A program made the position numbers and the translations under genes. This document shows, piece after piece, positions 22,871-33,930 of a stretch of 64,000 nucleotides of DNA. Source of the stretch: Hepsetus odoe (Eukaryota; Chordata; Actinopteri; Characiformes; Hepsetidae); contig CM029386.1 of NCBI GenBank assembly GCA_017165825.1, positions 12,840,881-12,904,880 on the forward strand. The letters run 5' to 3'. Every line of letters begins with the position of its first letter. The stretch's first letter is position 1. The notes under the pieces were generated by a model, which ran no database searches, was not told the DNA's origin, and was given only the letters and a program-made list of their open reading frames with translations.

Positions 22871-23127
22871 GGCAGCGGTGGCCTAGTGATTAGGGATTTG
22901 CCCCGGATCGGAAGATTGTGGGTTCGATTCCCTCACCGGTATGTTGCTCTGGTATGATCTGGTATGGTACTCTTGAGCAAGATACTGTCCCCGTCACTGC
23001 TCCCCGGGCGCTTTCAATAGCTGCCCCCTGCTGTACATGTGTGCATGGGTGAAACGCAGAGGTTGAATTTCATTGTGTTGTGCTGTGCTGCGTTTCACAA
23101 TGACAAGGGTAGTCACTTTCACTTTCG
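22871..23127 (+). mobile_element. tRNA-derived SINE (family A), plus copy
   Basis: The head is well preserved, with A box TGGCCTAGTGATTAGGG and a perfect B box (GGTTCGATTCC, about 22922-22932). A small internal duplication (TCTGGTATGATCTGGTATGG, 22951-22970) precedes the CTTGAGCAAG motif. It ends AGTCACTTTCACTTTC. The GGTGGCAGC at the start repeats the adjacent GCAGCGGTGGCAGCGGTGG, probably local slippage. Confidence 0.88.
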
Positions 23128-23129
23128 AT

Positions 23130-23857
23130 TCTACTTTAACAACACGTTTGATGATTAAAAACATTGTATTTTATAATTGCAGTATGTACGTATGCAGGTA
23201 TTTTTCTTTTTCCAGATATTGTTTACTACTGAGAAAGTTATATGCATAACAAGAATGATATATTTATTTATTTATCACGATAACAAATGAATGCCTCCAG
23301 AATCTGCCCAGTCAGTCAGCCCTCACTATATTACTGGATCTTCAGACCAGAGAGAGCATCGTTTTGGCAATCATCTTTTGTATTTAAAGTCACTCAAAAC
23401 TGCTTTATACCTTAACGTGCAAAATTCAGCTGGCTCCAGCTAACAGCTTTAATGACTGCTGCCGGCTGAATCTTTTCTCCTGCAGCTTGGGACAGCAAGC
23501 CGAGCTACCCCCTCTCAATTATTGTGGATAATAATTTCAGGTGGGAACAAACTCGCTAGCAATCTGGATGCTTATTTAGACTTGAGTTAAGACAGATACT
23601 GTCACCTGAAATTGCGAGAATCTCGCAAACTATGACAAACCTCAACCTCCAATGAGTCGTCTGCGCAAACATGCCAGCTACTGCACGTTACCGGCAGTGG
23701 GTTTAAACACGGATAAACTATTATTCCAAGGGTTTTTCATAAAAGTGTAAAAAGCATGTGGTGCATATTCAAATGGTGTTTAGGCTTTTTGAACATTTCA
23801 ATGATCAATTTGATTATATCGTAACATTTGTTTTGCCCCTAATCTATATACAGATAC

Positions 23858-23858
<1 letters not shown>
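23130..23858. other. Unique noncoding DNA
   Basis: There is no gene or repeat. The patch 23400-23700 has complex, non-repetitive composition. Confidence 0.4.
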
Positions 23859-23902
<44 letters not shown>

Positions 23903-24161
23903 CTGTCTCTCTCTCTCTCAATCTGTCTCTCTCAATCTGTCTCTCTCAATCTGTCTGTCTCTCTCTCTCAATCTCTCTCTCTCAATCTCTCTCTCTCAAT
24001 CTGTCTAACTCTCTCAATCTGTCTCTCTCTCTCTCTCTCAATCTGTCTAACTCTCTCAATCTGTCTAACTCTCTCTCTCTCTCTCTCAATCTGTCTCTCT
24101 CTCTCTCAATCTGTCTCTCTCTCTCTCTCAATCTGTCTCTCTCAATCTCTCTCTCTCTCAA

Positions 24162-24206
<45 letters not shown>

Positions 24207-24279
24207 CTGTCTCTCTCTCTCTCAATCTGTCTCTCTCAATCTGTCTCTCTCTCTCTCTCAATCTGTCTCTCTCTCTCTC
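23859..24279. repeat. 420-bp CT-rich array with interspersed CAATCTG units
   Basis: CT dinucleotide runs are broken at irregular spacing by AATCTG or AATCTCT units, giving a higher-order (CT)nCAATCTGT pattern. In one frame it reads as a Leu/Ser/Asn/Gln-rich stretch of about 140 residues within a 215-codon open frame. That frame is an artefact of the repeat period: the unit length is even and the triplet frame contains no stops. The strong purine/pyrimidine asymmetry makes H-DNA formation plausible. Confidence 0.95.
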
Positions 24280-24299
24280 ACAACATTTTACTGCTGTTT

Positions 24300-25320
24300 A
24301 TCATGTGGACAAACACAGACGGGAGCTAGATTTGAAGGCCAGGCCGGGGAGAGGAGACACAGTACCATTCAGCTTGTTAAAGTTGTGAAATATCCAGCTT
24401 TCTGAGCTCCGGTTATGGCAAAAGGAGCCAAGGGACAGCCCCTCCTCTCCTGTAGCCCTGTATAATTTACCAAACAAAGTTTGTCTCTCCATCCAGAAAT
24501 CACAAGCCCCTCGAGGCATCCTGACTGATTCTGCTCTAGACGTGCTAGATGTGCTCCACTTGTTTTTCTCATACAGAGTGATGCCACCGAGGCCATGGAT
24601 TCATTAGTGGGGTTTTTAGTTCCACTCATTTAGAATAGTCTCAATGATAATGTAATTTATTTTTGCTAGAAAGCATACGGCACAAATGATGCAAGGGGTT
24701 TCCTAGTGGTGCAAAAGTTTTTTTTGGTAAATCAAACCGGGCTGGTCAGTATGAATATCCATCTATCTGGTATTTGAGAAGCGCTACTGTTTACTTTTTG
24801 TCCGTTTCAGGGTTATAACACCCACCCTTAGATCCAAAGATCATTCTTTTATTATTATTTATTTATTTATTTTTTGTAAAAGCACAGAATTGTACAAATG
24901 TAATGTATTGAACATCATAGTACTGTTTCATTTTCTCTGTTCTAGTGGCATTTTTGCTGCTGGCATTTGCTGATGTCGTTTATAAAGATTTCTATTTTGT
25001 TGAATTACTGTGAAAACAAGCCCTGCTTTCCTGCTCCACCTCCCCATTTCTCGCTGCTTCACCGTATTAAACCAGTGCAGATGTTTTATTAATTGGCACT
25101 GTGATAATTCTTCAAAGTCGAATCCAAATGCTCACAACAATGGCGGGACAAGATGCCCAACTTATTAGCGTCAAAGCCAATCAAGATAAAGGATAGAGTA
25201 AGCGTGGTGCTATTGATACGTTTTGCTCCCAGCTCTTGTCTTTGAAAAGTCTTCGCATAAATAAGTAAATAAAAAAAAAAAAAAGCAGACTAGAATGTTT
25301 GGGTCCCAGAGCAAGGACTC
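24300..25320. promoter_or_regulatory. Candidate conserved noncoding block
   Basis: This is repeat-free complex sequence between the CT array and a CA microsatellite, with many TAAT/ATTA motifs (25085-25110, 25160-25200). Overlapping minus-strand frames of 72 and 86 codons (24301-24629) have no recognisable domains. Assignment as regulatory is inference from texture alone. Confidence 0.25.
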
Positions 25321-25335
25321 CCTGTTGCGCACGCC

Positions 25336-25338
<3 letters not shown>

Positions 25339-25368
<30 letters not shown>

Positions 25369-25381
25369 GCGCGCACACACA
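25339..25381. repeat. (CA)n microsatellite with CGCG interruption
   Basis: A CA run with a short CGCGCG interruption near its right end. It creates artefactual Thr/His and Cys/Val frames on the two strands. Confidence 0.94.
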
Positions 25382-25419
25382 TGCAAGCACAAACAAAACA
25401 CGGCTATCCTGATGATGCT

Positions 25420-26160
25420 CTGTTTACAGGTGTTTAATTTATTTGAGCATCAATTTAAGTGTCTCTTTTTAGTGGCCACTTTAATTCTTGCTGCTAATAA
25501 AGCAGCGGCAACTTGGAACAGATAAAAAACGTTCATTACCTTTCAAAGTTCAATGGGGTTTTATCTTTCCTATTAAGAGCGCTTTAAGTGGCTTATTAAG
25601 TCAGACATTAATTCTCCCCATATTGATTCTGCATTGGGGGACCGGAGGGCCAGCCAAATATCATTTTTTTCCAAATACCTTGTGCTTACATGCTAATTAT
25701 TTTTGAAAAGTTGAACCTTTACCCTCCTCCACGTCATTGCTAATCAGTGGGGAAGGATTTTACCAGACAGGGCCATTATGTGGCTCTGTAACTATAAGTT
25801 GGATCTATATGTTTTCCTCAGGCTCAAACGGGCATTTGTATATTTAGAGACTCCCCCTGTGCTGAAAGTGCAGCTGGAGGCAAACATAAATTAATGATAT
25901 GGGCTGGCTTTTCATCAGAATCATAATTACACTTCTTCCTTTTATCAGTAGTGCCTTCTTTAGTAGGTGTTGGGAAGTTCTTCTTCCTTTTTCACAATTT
26001 ATAGGACATATTTAATCAGGATGCTCTCACAAATATGCTGCAGAGATATATGTGAAATAAACGTCCCATTAGTTTGTGCAGCAGTTTAATTTGGGACCAC
26101 CCAAAGTGTACATTTACCACATAAATGTACACTTGATTATTTGCTGCTGTCCCTGTTGGA
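25420..26160. promoter_or_regulatory. Candidate conserved noncoding block containing a perfect hairpin
   Basis: Complex, AT-rich, homeodomain-motif-rich sequence (TAATTCTTGCTGCTAATAAA type motifs at 25480-25503, CATTAATT near 25605, ATAAATTAATGA near 25886). No reading frame is convincing. At its right edge lies a perfect 13-base inverted repeat with a 5-base loop (26104-26116 / 26122-26134). Regulatory function is inferred. Confidence 0.33.
26104..26134. other. Perfect 13-bp inverted repeat with 5-nt loop
   Basis: Arms AAGTGTACATTTA (26104-26116) and TAAATGTACACTT (26122-26134) are exact reverse complements separated by CCACA. Further out, CAGCAG (26079-26084) and CTGCTG (26144-26149) could pair as a second stem across an asymmetric internal loop of 19 and 9 bases. 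It is not a typical microRNA precursor, because the loop is very short and the outer stem is interrupted. A cruciform, small structured RNA or relic terminal repeat are alternatives. Confidence 0.85.
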
Positions 26161-26164
26161 GGGG

Positions 26165-27300
26165 AAAAAAAAAAAAAAGAAACTTCCAAAAATCTCTTAA
26201 ATGTAACTTCTCAACAGAGCCAGTAACCCTATTTTTTTTTTTACTTATAACTGAAGTTTATAGAAATCATTTTGGCCCATTTCTCCAAGTTGCAGACAGC
26301 CACCATTCCACTAACCTCTTGCAACAGTATGTTATATTCATTGTGAGATGAACCCTTTCAATTCCTTTTTTTCTTTTTTGAAAAAGCCATTTGAAAATGC
26401 CAACTACCCTTTACATTGTGTGGAAATGTCATCACCAATGTTGAAACATTCAAGTCCAAATGAAATTTCCTCACATTAACATAAGTGGGCATCTTTTTTT
26501 CCTCTTTCTCAACGGTCATCATTTTTGAAAAAAAGGACTTTGTTCTGACAGCAATTATAGAATCTTCCCAGCATATTAATTCAGGGGAACAATTAAGTAC
26601 TGTTTCACAAAAAAATGGCATTATTTTACCCAAGGACAACAACAAACACATGCTGGCAGCAACCCAGAGATGATGTCATTGCTCCTCAGTATAACCGTCC
26701 TACAGGTGCAGACACCCGCCATCGGGATCCTTTGCTCGGAAGAGAACTGAATGCCACCCACTGTAGGTTAACTCTTCCGTCATGCTGGCAATCCATCGGC
26801 CTGCCTCGCAGGGAGCTGTTGTCAGCTATACCTGCAGGCCTGCTTCCACCTCGACCTGCCAGAGCCTCAGTGATTGATCCCATGGCTCCATGTGCTGCCA
26901 TGGCAAAAACCCAACCCACCTTTAGACCATCTCTGGGGAAGGTAGTCTTTATTTTCATCAGACCACACAGCTATGTCTTGGCTGTGAGGCTTGGGCCAGC
27001 CAAAAGATAAAAGACAAGTTTGTTTCTGGCTCTTGAGGTTCTTGAGGTTCCTCTGTACGGCTATGGACGGAGAGAAGAACATATACTGGTGTTTGTGGTC
27101 GCCAGAAGTGCAGAAAGCCTTCTCAAAATGGAAGTCTTCCTTTGTTGTTGCTCTTCCAAAAACTCTTCCAAATTTTACTTTAGGTTTTGAGATATGTAAA
27201 TCAGAAACCATATTATGAATTTTTTCAAGATACCATCTCTTAAATGACAGTTTTTTTTCCATTTAAGTTCCGTTAAACAGCGTTTTACAGGCTGAAGATA
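26165..27300. other. Unique DNA with 131-codon frames on both strands
   Basis: Two frames of equal length (26615-27010 plus; 26867-27262 minus) overlap on opposite strands. The minus frame contains VWSDENKDYLPQRW-like sequence, faintly like the WSDE segment of Tc1-type transposases, but no other part matches. I therefore leave it unclassified: either a very worn DNA transposon or chance. A-rich and T-rich tracts lie at 26164-26179 and 26231-26241. Confidence 0.35.
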
Positions 27301-27308
27301 CTGTAATT

Positions 27309-27506
27309 GGTGGTCTAGTGGTAGGATACTTGTCTATGGACCTGTGGCTCAAGAGATCCCAGGTTCGAATCCCACCTCTGGCACTACCACCACTGGGTTC
27401 CTGAGCAAGACCCTTAACCCTGAGTGTCTCCAGGGGGACTGTCCCTGTAGTTAGGACATGGAAGTCACTCTGGATAAGAGTGTCTGTTAAATGCCGCAAA
27501 TGTAAA
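27309..27506 (+). mobile_element. tRNA-derived SINE (family B), plus copy
   Basis: It is nearly identical in layout to the copy at 14986: TGGTCTAGTGGTAGG A box, GGTTCGAATCCC B box (27363-27374), CCTGAGCAAGACCCTTAACC, and a tail ending in CAAATGTAAATG. TGTAATT occurs at 27302-27308 and 27507-27513. It could be a short target-site duplication or, on the right, part of the TGTAA-type tail. Confidence 0.87.
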
Positions 27507-27514
27507 TGTAATTC

Positions 27515-29615
27515 CAATAGAGTGCTCAGTTTCTCACTCTCAGTGCTCTCCTTAAAACAAAAAGATTTTTATTATAGTCATAAGGCTTTATTTATTTTAT
27601 TGTCATAATTTTAGATTTAAATGACATTGTTTATTTAGCTTGAATGGAATATATTTCAGTAACCGATAGATTTCTACATTGATACACTTTTATGTGCTGT
27701 TTAAAAAGCGCCGGGATACTTTTCAGATGTGCTGTAACACTACACAGTCACTTCAGTCCTACTGGATGAATGTGTGACTGGATAGCAGTAAAAGTGGATT
27801 CAAGGCTCAGATCTGTGTAAAGTGATGTGCTTGCTTAGACGAGTTACCGTGAATATGGCTCCCCATGCAATCAAGCAGCTAAACTGACCAAGTTCATTCA
27901 TATCAAATAAAGCTGGCCAACAAACTTCGATCGATGACTTTACTAAATTCACATAAATCACAGCCATGCTTTATTTGACATGAATCAGCTAAACTGATTA
28001 CCTCATCTGCTTTCTCCGTGGCGGCTTGATGGATGTCTGAGAACACTCAGCTTCTTCACCTGATGTCGTTTAACAGCCTGCACTACAGGCAAACAAGTTG
28101 GGCTCTTTCTTTTCTTGTTTAAACGTTACCTGCCATTGTAATATGAATGGATGATGCAAAATCATGCATTAACTATAGCATCTCAAATTTTAAGAGCAGA
28201 AACTTAGCCCAGTTACAAAGAAGTAGTAAACTATGCTTAGATACATTTGACAAATCATAGGCAAGTAAACACCCAGACACCAATACTGCTGTATTAGTAT
28301 CTAGTGCTATCAGCATCCAAAAATCAAACTATTGTTGTTTAAAAGCTGTATAAACTAGACCATCCATCCATTATCTGAGCCACTTATCGCAACCAGGGTC
28401 AAATGTGATGCTGGAGCTTATCCCTGCGTTCATAGGGCGAAAGGAAGAAAAACTGGATGGGTCATAAACAAGAGCTGACCCTGAATATTATGTTTTACTG
28501 ACCAGCTTTGCAGCAGCCAGTGCGGGGAGTAACTTTTGATGGATGGAAATGGAGGGTGCAAACATATGCAAACAGTCTGTAAGCTGTGATTTTGGTCATT
28601 TAATTTCAGCACTCTCATATGAAGCTTGCAATCGACATTCAAGTCATGCAGTCCTATGTAACAGCTGCACACTGGCCATCTCTGAAGTAAGCACCTAGTG
28701 ATCCTGTCTGTCCTGGTTCAGAGATCCCTACTGTCTATTGATTCCTGGTGTCTAGTGTTGTCGCAGAGATCTGCCATTTAGAAACTGCAGGCCAGTTAGA
28801 GTGCTTTGTTTGCACATTTAGCTGACAAAGTGTCGAGCGTTCTGCATACGCTCAAATATTGCTAATACAACCTTTTCCGACTTGCCGCTTAGGTTCTAGT
28901 TGCTTCTGAAAAAAAAAAAAAAATCCAGTTTATATGAACTTGTGTTACTGTGATGGAAAATCCATTCAGGTCTTGCTACCGCCTAAGTGTGGGCATTCTT
29001 TTGTATCAGATGATGCATCTTTGTCTTCTGAAATAAGATGCCTGGGGCTTGCATCTTTATCCTTGCACATAAGCAAGTAAACAGTGCAAGTGGAAGCATA
29101 CTAGATAAGAACAATTCTTCATGATTAGCTTCAGCCTTCTGGGGATTTTTCAATATTCAAGTAATGAGACAGCAGGGTGGGCTTGACTGTTTAGTCATAT
29201 TTAAGTCATATTTAGCCATATATTGTGAGCTTGTCAGTCTTGTCCATCTTTCACAGGTCAACAACTAAACAGCTGTTAGTGTTTGTCTTGCAACATTATA
29301 ATCTCCCAGGTGACAAACATCTGTTTGAACTGCAGATGGAAACTCAATCATATTGATGCAAAGTGCCATGAAAGGCATATTGTGAATGAATCAGTCTTTA
29401 TGCATAAGTCTGCATAATGTATTTTCAAACCTAATTTAAAGAAAGGATTACTGTGAGATATTAAAATTAGATGGTTAGATTGAAAACGATTAAAGCCTGA
29501 TTGATGTGTAGCCTTCATAGTGTCATACTGACAGCTTGTTGGCAGACAGTGCTGCGCATTATTGATACAATTCAGTTTCACAGTATTTTGTGAATAGATC
29601 ACAGGATTAGATGAT
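27515..29615. other. Unique noncoding DNA with one repeat fragment
   Basis: No gene is recognised. A worn SINE tail module at 28361-28463 is listed separately. An A run lies at about 28910-28922. The frames at 28430-28672 and 29348-29602 (both minus) lack domains. Confidence 0.42.
28361..28463 (-). mobile_element. CATCCATCCATTATCTG-type SINE tail fragment
   Basis: The sequence matches the left module of the composite SINE at 3019: a CATCCATCCATTATCTGAG start, CCACTTATCGCAACCAGGGTCA, a GGAGCTTATCCCTG segment, and a GGGCGAAAGG motif. The head is absent. It is a 5'-truncated or eroded copy. Confidence 0.65.
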
Positions 29616-29620
29616 AGGTG

Positions 29621-29804
29621 GGAGGTGGCCTAGAAAGAGGATACCCAGCTGTGGACCAGCAGATTTTGGGTTTGATCATGGTTCTATCCACGTTCAGCAC
29701 CGTTTGAGCCTCTGAGCTCGGCCCTTAACCCCAAGCAGATTGGCTTTGCCTAATATTAGGCAAGGTAAAAGCATCTGATGAATGAATGAATGTAAAATGT
29801 AAAT
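29621..29804 (+). mobile_element. Old tRNA-headed SINE, diverged
   Basis: It starts GGAGGTGGCCTAGAAAGAGG (worn A box) and has a degenerate B box (GGGTTTGATCATGG). A CTCGGCCCTTAACCCC motif is homologous in position to the CCCTTAACC of family B, and the end is GAATGTAAAATGTAAAT. Within it lies a perfect 18-base palindrome, TTGCCTAATATTAGGCAA (29746-29763). Divergence points to an old insertion. Confidence 0.6.
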
Positions 29805-29809
29805 AGCAG

Positions 29810-31000
29810 TTTTGCATTGTCTTTGCATAAATGAATAAACGGAAGTGCCTAAATCTTCGCTCTTGAACCTCTAAACTATCTTTGTTTTCAGAGGGCAAGA
29901 GGGCATGCTTGCATTCTGGGTCTGTTAACCGATGTGATGTAAATATTATTTTCCTTTAAGCTTGTTGACAGTCCAGTGCAGTTTAAAAACACGAGTGATT
30001 TTTGTGTCTCGGAAGAAGCAAATGACCACCTTCAGGCTCGAAGCTTGGTTGGAGAATTCATGATGATGTGTTTAAAGGAACTGGGCAGAAGGAAAATAAA
30101 TACCGATACATGAAAATGAAATTTTGTGGCCTAAAGAAAAAATCAGGGCTGGTTTTGAATCCTAAAAGTTTAACAAATTACAGAAGAAAAGGAAGAAAAA
30201 CAGTAAACGGAACACAATAAATGACATCACTGAACAGCTGGTTATTCAAGCCCGTGAATTCTGCTATTTTAGTGATGCTTGTGCTTATGCACCATGAACC
30301 TCCTGAAACAAGGCTCTTATTTCCTGCAAGAGACAACTTCTCATTCGCATAACTCTGAGCAATGATGTCTGATGTCCCTCTGAAAAACTGCAACGTGACA
30401 TTTTTCATTATTTATCTGCTGCTGATGTAACAGTTTGAACCAAAGCGAAAGGCACAAAAGTACTGTTCGCATTTTCTTAGATTTTGATACTTTGTTGTAA
30501 ATCTGTTAAATTTTTTATTTTTTATTTTTAAAAATTTTTTTTTTAATAATAATGAGGTTTTGTTTTTCCTTTTGTCCAAAACAAAGTGTACTTTTTTTCA
30601 TCCTTTTCTGGTGCTATTTTTTAGACGGGGTGATATTTTGCTGGAGTCCTATAAATCATCCGAAAAGAGGTCTCTTTCATACCTCCCACAGCTTTTTTGA
30701 TTGGACTTTTGTCCTGTGTTCATGTTACAATTACAACAGATGGAACCTTTCATGGTGTATTTCTCCCAATAGGGTAGCTGCTGCTTTATGCAGTGTCTTT
30801 TGATGGATATACTGTTTAGTATTCACTGGTATAGAAAATACACTGTCTCACCCTATATCCAGAATTTCCGAGTGTATATGCTGCATCAACAGTATTCTCA
30901 GCAAATGTGGTTAAGGTTGCTGTGTTTACAGAACATGAAAGAAAGTGCATTTCACATCCCACCATCAAACAAGTGCTTGTTAATGTCAGTTCTTCATGGT

Positions 31001-31005
<5 letters not shown>
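29810..31005. other. Unique noncoding DNA with T-rich tract
   Basis: A T-rich/A-rich low-complexity tract lies at 30508-30552. The frames at 30178-30408 (minus) and 30552-31045 (plus) are short and unrecognised. Confidence 0.4.

Positions 31006-31006
<1 letters not shown>

Positions 31007-31045
<39 letters not shown>
31007..31045. repeat. (TA)n microsatellite
   Basis: About 19 TA units. It gives Tyr/Ile runs in overlapping frames, which are artefacts. Confidence 0.94.
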
Positions 31046-31050
<5 letters not shown>

Positions 31051-31239
31051 CCTTTTTGTAGTTACTATGGCAATCTTGCTGATTGCCTTACAGTCTTTAT
31101 TTGATTAAAACATATTTACATCAAATTAAGTTAAATATACAAGAAAAATACTGTCAAGAAGTTCTTCTATTTTTGTAGAGAATTTTTTGTTCATGCCCCC
31201 ATATTAGAGAGAGGGAGAGAGGGATGGATAATGCACCTA

Positions 31240-31735
31240 GAATTCATTCGCTTGTGTCATAAATACACAGAAGCTTCAAGCTTCAGAAGGCCTGAGAGAG
31301 GGAAAAGTGTCATTGATGCATGATCATTCCGTAAGGCTCATGATTGATACCAGGCATGGGCTCGACTAAATTGCCACAATTTGTTTAGATCCTCAGCGGA
31401 GAATATCTAAACATTAATAAAACATTATCAATCATTAGCATGGAAGTGGGAAAAATTGTGCAAGGCGCACGGCAAATTAGTCTCCTTCTCAGCTGAGGAA
31501 GCTAGAGAAACTTTTTGAAAGAAAGGCTTGGAGTCTGGAAAACTTGCCACTTCTGCCGACCTACACATTTAGATGAAAGTGCACGAGTGTAAGCTTGTGC
31601 TGAAACGTATAAGACCTGCACCGTTTATTGGCTAATAGCAAGCGTTGCATAACATTGTGAGTGTCAGGCTTGAAAGAGTTTTCAAACTCAAGGACAGTTT
31701 AGAAATCAAATGAGCTGCGATGTTAATTATAGCAA
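31240..31735. promoter_or_regulatory. Candidate conserved noncoding element
   Basis: This is repeat-free sequence dense in TAAT/ATTA and bHLH/Pbx-like short motifs, such as ATGCATGATCATTC (31317-31330), ATTAATAAAACATTATCAATCATTAG (31412-31437) and TTGGCTAATAG (31627-31637). No reading frame is of note. The call rests on visual likeness to developmental enhancers and is not tested by alignment. Confidence 0.35.
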
Positions 31736-31739
31736 ACAT

Positions 31740-33026
31740 TTAAAATGGAACTCCCTGTGATAAGCTGACAAACAGGTTCCCAGATGGTAAAACCATCTAA
31801 TCAAGATCATCAAGAGATCAAGTTTGCATTTTTGAGTTTGCGGTTTGATCACTGGTGATGCTACAGCCATCACTGTTGGCCTCATTCTCTCTGGGTAGGT
31901 GGTATCACCTTGGCAACTGTTGGCTGAAATGCAGTTACTATTCTCTTCCAAATGTGTTGAGCCGTCCAGAGAGGATGCATTGATATTTTAACATGTATCG
32001 GAGGAGGCGTATGCTAGCCTTCACCCTTAGTGCATTTGTGCCATTGTGTCCTACATGGATGGTAATATTTTACCCACACAAACTGAGTAAAAGTACAAAA
32101 ATTAAATAAAATATAAGAAAAGATTCAACCACTTATGCGCTGTGGAAATGACAGCACTGCTTCAATAAATTAGTCTGACACACTTTGAGGGTACACTATT
32201 ATTCTTGGCTCTAAACCTGATCTGGATAGTGACTGAACTGATCTTCAAAAAAAGGTACAGAACTGGACATTATTTATTCCCAATTTAATTCACAATCAGA
32301 GTCTGGTCAGAAAAAATCTCAGTTAAATATTTTCCATAAGTTGTTGAGTCATAAGTACAGGATGCATTTGTTGTTTTCCAAAGGGCAAAGAATATTAATG
32401 TAACCTCAGTGGCTGGATGTGGTCTATTTTTGTCCACATGTATATCTTAAATGAGTTGAATATCTTAAATGAATGTTGCCTACACTGATGGAAGGAAGAA
32501 TAAGTTTTCCCAGAGGAAAGAGTTTCCACCACAGAGGGGAGGAGGGTACCACCACAGCGCTGTGTTTTCAGTAACTCATTTGTTTTTCCTGAGACTGGCG
32601 TGTAAGATTGGGTGTCGGTAGTACGCAAGCAATCTATGGCCTTTAACATAGATATGTTTTTGTTTTTTTTGTTTTTTTAACTTGCCAAAACTATTTGCTG
32701 TTTTTTTTTCTATTCCTTGACTCAGCGGTCAAGTAGAAAGTGCTTCAATTAATGCTTAACGAAAAAATAAATCTAACCGAGACTCAGGTTAGCACAGCGC
32801 AGCTCAAAAAATATACGCATTTGCTCATTTTAAGCCATTGATGCTTTTATTGCCACTTTAGATGTGACAGATGGGGGGAAAAAAAAAGAAAAAAAAGAAG
32901 GTGAACGCCTCAAGTGCATAAATAACCAAAGGTGTTGGTGAATTAGAATAACACAAAGTGTCAAGGCTGGAAAAAGAGGAAATAGGGTAAGAAACTTGAA
33001 AAGACAAAGAAATAGCATCCTCTGAG
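31740..33026. other. Unique noncoding DNA
   Basis: No gene or transposon is recognised. A short direct duplication, ATATCTTAAATGA, occurs at about 32441-32453 and 32460-32472. T-rich tracts lie at 32657-32677 and 32700-32712. Confidence 0.42.
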
Positions 33027-33040
33027 TCTCTCTCTCTCCC

Positions 33041-33074
<34 letters not shown>

Positions 33075-33081
33075 CCTCTCC
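33027..33081. repeat. (CT)n microsatellite
   Basis: A CT run with CCC interruptions. On the minus strand it gives an artefactual Arg/Glu-rich frame. Confidence 0.92.
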
Positions 33082-33290
33082 CCACTACCTTATGAATCTC
33101 TCCAGTTAAATATAGAGAGATATGTCAAGGAAGAGAGAGAGAAGAGAGAAAATAATTAGTCTCCATAGGATGAGGAAGACAGCGAGACCCTATTTCTTTT
33201 TTTTTTTTTTTTTTTTTCTCCCCCGTCGCCATGCGTCTCTCTCTGAACGGGACTTTGTTCTCTTTCAATCCGGCGGAACAGAGACAAGGC

Positions 33291-33337
<47 letters not shown>
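33291..33337. repeat. (GT)n microsatellite
   Basis: About 23 GT units. They produce Cys/Val repeats on plus and Thr/His repeats on minus, which account for the overlapping frames of up to 159 codons in this area. Confidence 0.95.
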
Positions 33338-33340
<3 letters not shown>

Positions 33341-33469
33341 TAGTTTGTACCTGAGATTCTTGTGCCTATTTGCCAAGATAGAAGGACTGATAATTAAGCA
33401 GCAACAGCAGGCAAGATGGAGGGAAACCAAGGTGTACAGTAAACACAGCCCGAGCCTCTGTTCTTTTAC

Positions 33470-33930
33470 AGCTTCGGATGCTTTACAGCAGACATGGATA
33501 GATAATGAGATTATATTAAAGTCGCAGTCTATTAATTTCAGTTACGGTCAAACCTGCGTTAGTACTTCTCCAAACCCATTTGTGCCCAGCAGTACAACAG
33601 TGCTTGCATTAATAATTAAAATGCATTTAGACTTAAACAGCCATCATGTAGTAATCTGGTTGACTAACGTAATGGCTACTGCTCGTTTATTATTGGATAA
33701 ACAAGATTAATTACACCTTCATGGCCAAAGAAGACCGTATGGCACAACTTCAGATGGATTGAATGGTTATTGGATAGAGATTAGGCTTTACATGCAGTTC
33801 CTGTGCTTTCTTCTGTGTCGCTAGGAAACCTTGCTGGACATTAAGTGAATCAAAACAAAGACCCACCATTTACTGTGGTTATTACTCGCCCGAATAACAG
33901 ACGAAGAGGATTCTTTGACATAGGCCAAAC
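33470..33930. promoter_or_regulatory. Candidate conserved noncoding element
   Basis: Complex repeat-free sequence with dense homeodomain-type cores (TCTATTAATTTCAG near 33528, GCATTAATAATTAAAATGC near 33605-33623, TTATTATTGGATAAACAAGATTAATTAC near 33688-33715). The 159-codon plus-strand frame that enters it begins in the GT microsatellite and has no domain, so coding is rejected. Regulatory role is inferred. Confidence 0.38.

Noticed and set aside
23758..24405. Longest open frame in the window (215 codons, Leu/Ser-rich)
   Set aside because: Almost all of it is the CT/CAATCTG array. The residue pattern follows the nucleotide repeat, and both flanks are unrelated noncoding sequence.
25181..25525. 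Frames with Cys/Val or Thr/His runs on both strands
   Set aside because: They arise from the CA microsatellite.
26079..26149. microRNA precursor
   Set aside because: The terminal loop is 5 bases, the perfect stem is only 13 bases, and the outer pairing is interrupted by a 19/9-base asymmetric loop.
33231..33710. 159-codon plus-strand frame
   Set aside because: Its first third is the GT microsatellite read as Cys/Val, and the rest lies in a regulatory-looking AT-rich block with no domain.
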